This document shows positions 6,811 through 7,041 of a DNA stretch of 7,041 bases, one piece after another. A program made the position numbers and the translations under genes. The stretch is from Bacilli bacterium. Its GTDB lineage: Bacteria; Bacillota_I; Bacilli_A; ML615J-28; CAG-313. The notes below the pieces were generated by a model, which was not told the origin of the DNA, did no database searches, and was given only the letters and a program-made list of their open reading frames with translations. Numbering within the stretch: position 1 is the stretch's first letter; each line of letters starts with the position of its first letter. The stretch spans positions 1-7,041 of the forward strand of contig CAADXH010000053.1 in the NCBI GenBank assembly GCA_900752975.1, given 5' to 3'.

Positions 6811-6826
6811 AGCACTTAGTAGTGCT
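6811..6826. repeat. Short hairpin upstream of the operon promoter
   Basis: AGCACT (6811-6816), loop TAGT, AGTGCT (6821-6826). On the plus strand it is followed by AATTTTTATT, so it resembles a small terminator for rightward transcription, but no plus-strand gene lies to its left. It could instead be a regulator site about 40 bp upstream of the -35. It lies in the otherwise featureless spacer 6773-6911. Confidence 0.35.
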
Positions 6827-6911
6827 AATTTTTATTGCTTACCCATAGCATTATTTACATTTTACTTATCAATTTTTTCCTTTTTACATCAGCGATTTTT
6901 CATATAAATTT

Positions 6912-6938
6912 AAAAAAATGAAGACTATTGAGCCTTCA
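6912..6938 (-). terminator. Intrinsic terminator of the right-edge gene
   Basis: On the minus strand the RNA folds as an 8-bp stem, UGAAGGCU / AGUCUUCA with one G-U wobble and loop CAAU (6919-6938), directly followed by seven U (6912-6918). On the plus strand the wobble becomes an A/C mismatch, so the element is better suited to leftward transcription. It begins 17 bases after the stop codon at 6956 and insulates the ABC operon from the preceding gene. Confidence 0.8.
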
Positions 6939-6955
6939 CTTTTTTCACACAGTAG

Positions 6956-7041
6956 CTATGAATATAATATTGCATTAATAGTATCTGTATAAGCTTTATC
7001 TATGCCAACATTGTTGTATAAAACACTTTGTATTAAAATAG
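6956..7041 (-). CDS. C-terminal end of an unidentified gene (runs off right edge)
   Basis: An open minus-strand frame enters at the right edge and runs 27 codons to a TAG at 6956-6958. It encodes ILIQSVLYNNV followed by GIDKAYTDTINAILYS. The composition looks like ordinary protein, and the other two frames on this strand stop earlier in the same stretch. The main support is the strong leftward terminator 17 bases after the stop. The fragment is too short to recognise a family, and its upstream part is outside the window. Confidence 0.55.
   Translation of the reverse strand, partial: ILIQSVLYNNVGIDKAYTDTINAILYS

Noticed and set aside
6811..6832. AGCACT/AGTGCT hairpin plus TTTTT as a rightward terminator
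   Set aside because: No plus-strand gene exists to its left, and the stem is only 6 bp. Kept only as a repeat of uncertain role.
6830..6880. A second promoter-like TTGATA on the minus strand in the spacer
   Set aside because: No acceptable -10 at 16-18 bases, and the promoter at 6744-6772 fits much better.

Overview
The window is AT-rich (roughly 70% A+T by eye, not counted) and every supported gene lies on the minus strand, so transcription runs from position 7041 towards 1. TGA is used as a stop (at 4496 and inside the ATGA overlap at 2773-2776) and tryptophan is TGG where I checked. This argues for the standard bacterial code and against code-4 mycoplasmas. Low GC, Shine-Dalgarno-led genes, tight gene overlaps, Gram-positive-type lipoprotein signals and an InlB B-repeat fit a low-GC Firmicutes/Bacilli or Acholeplasma-like host, possibly an uncultured gut lineage. 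The taxonomy is inference.

Reading in the direction of transcription, the right edge holds the last 27 codons of an unidentified gene, followed by a good intrinsic terminator (about 6912-6938). A spacer of about 200 bp carries a sigma-A-like promoter (-35 at 6767-6772, -10 at 6744-6749). It drives a compact three-gene operon. Gene 1 (4496-6706) is an unusual fusion: a polytopic membrane domain resembling the YwaF/TP0381/TMEM164-related family joined to a complete ABC ATPase. Gene 2 (2773-4515, 20-bp overlap) is a large permease of about 12 segments that looks like the cognate ABC exporter subunit. Gene 3 (2324-2776, 4-bp ATGA overlap) is a small membrane-anchored extracytoplasmic protein with an Ig-like/beta-sandwich look.

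After an 83-bp gap with an inverted repeat and a weak promoter-like sequence comes a 680-residue surface lipoprotein (198-2240) with one InlB B-repeat and a large, probably beta-rich ectodomain. It ends at a strong terminator (128-179). The left edge has the first 20 codons of a second lipoprotein.

The most interesting reading is that genes 1-3 form one membrane machine. An ATPase is tethered to a putative lipid-acyltransferase-like membrane domain, with a separate permease and a small external subunit, beside surface lipoproteins. A second notable point is a well-formed internal ribosome binding site and ATG at 5264-5278, exactly at the start of the ATPase half. This locus could make both the fusion and a free 256-residue ATPase, or the site may be a relic of two genes that fused. 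The substrate and function are not visible in the sequence.
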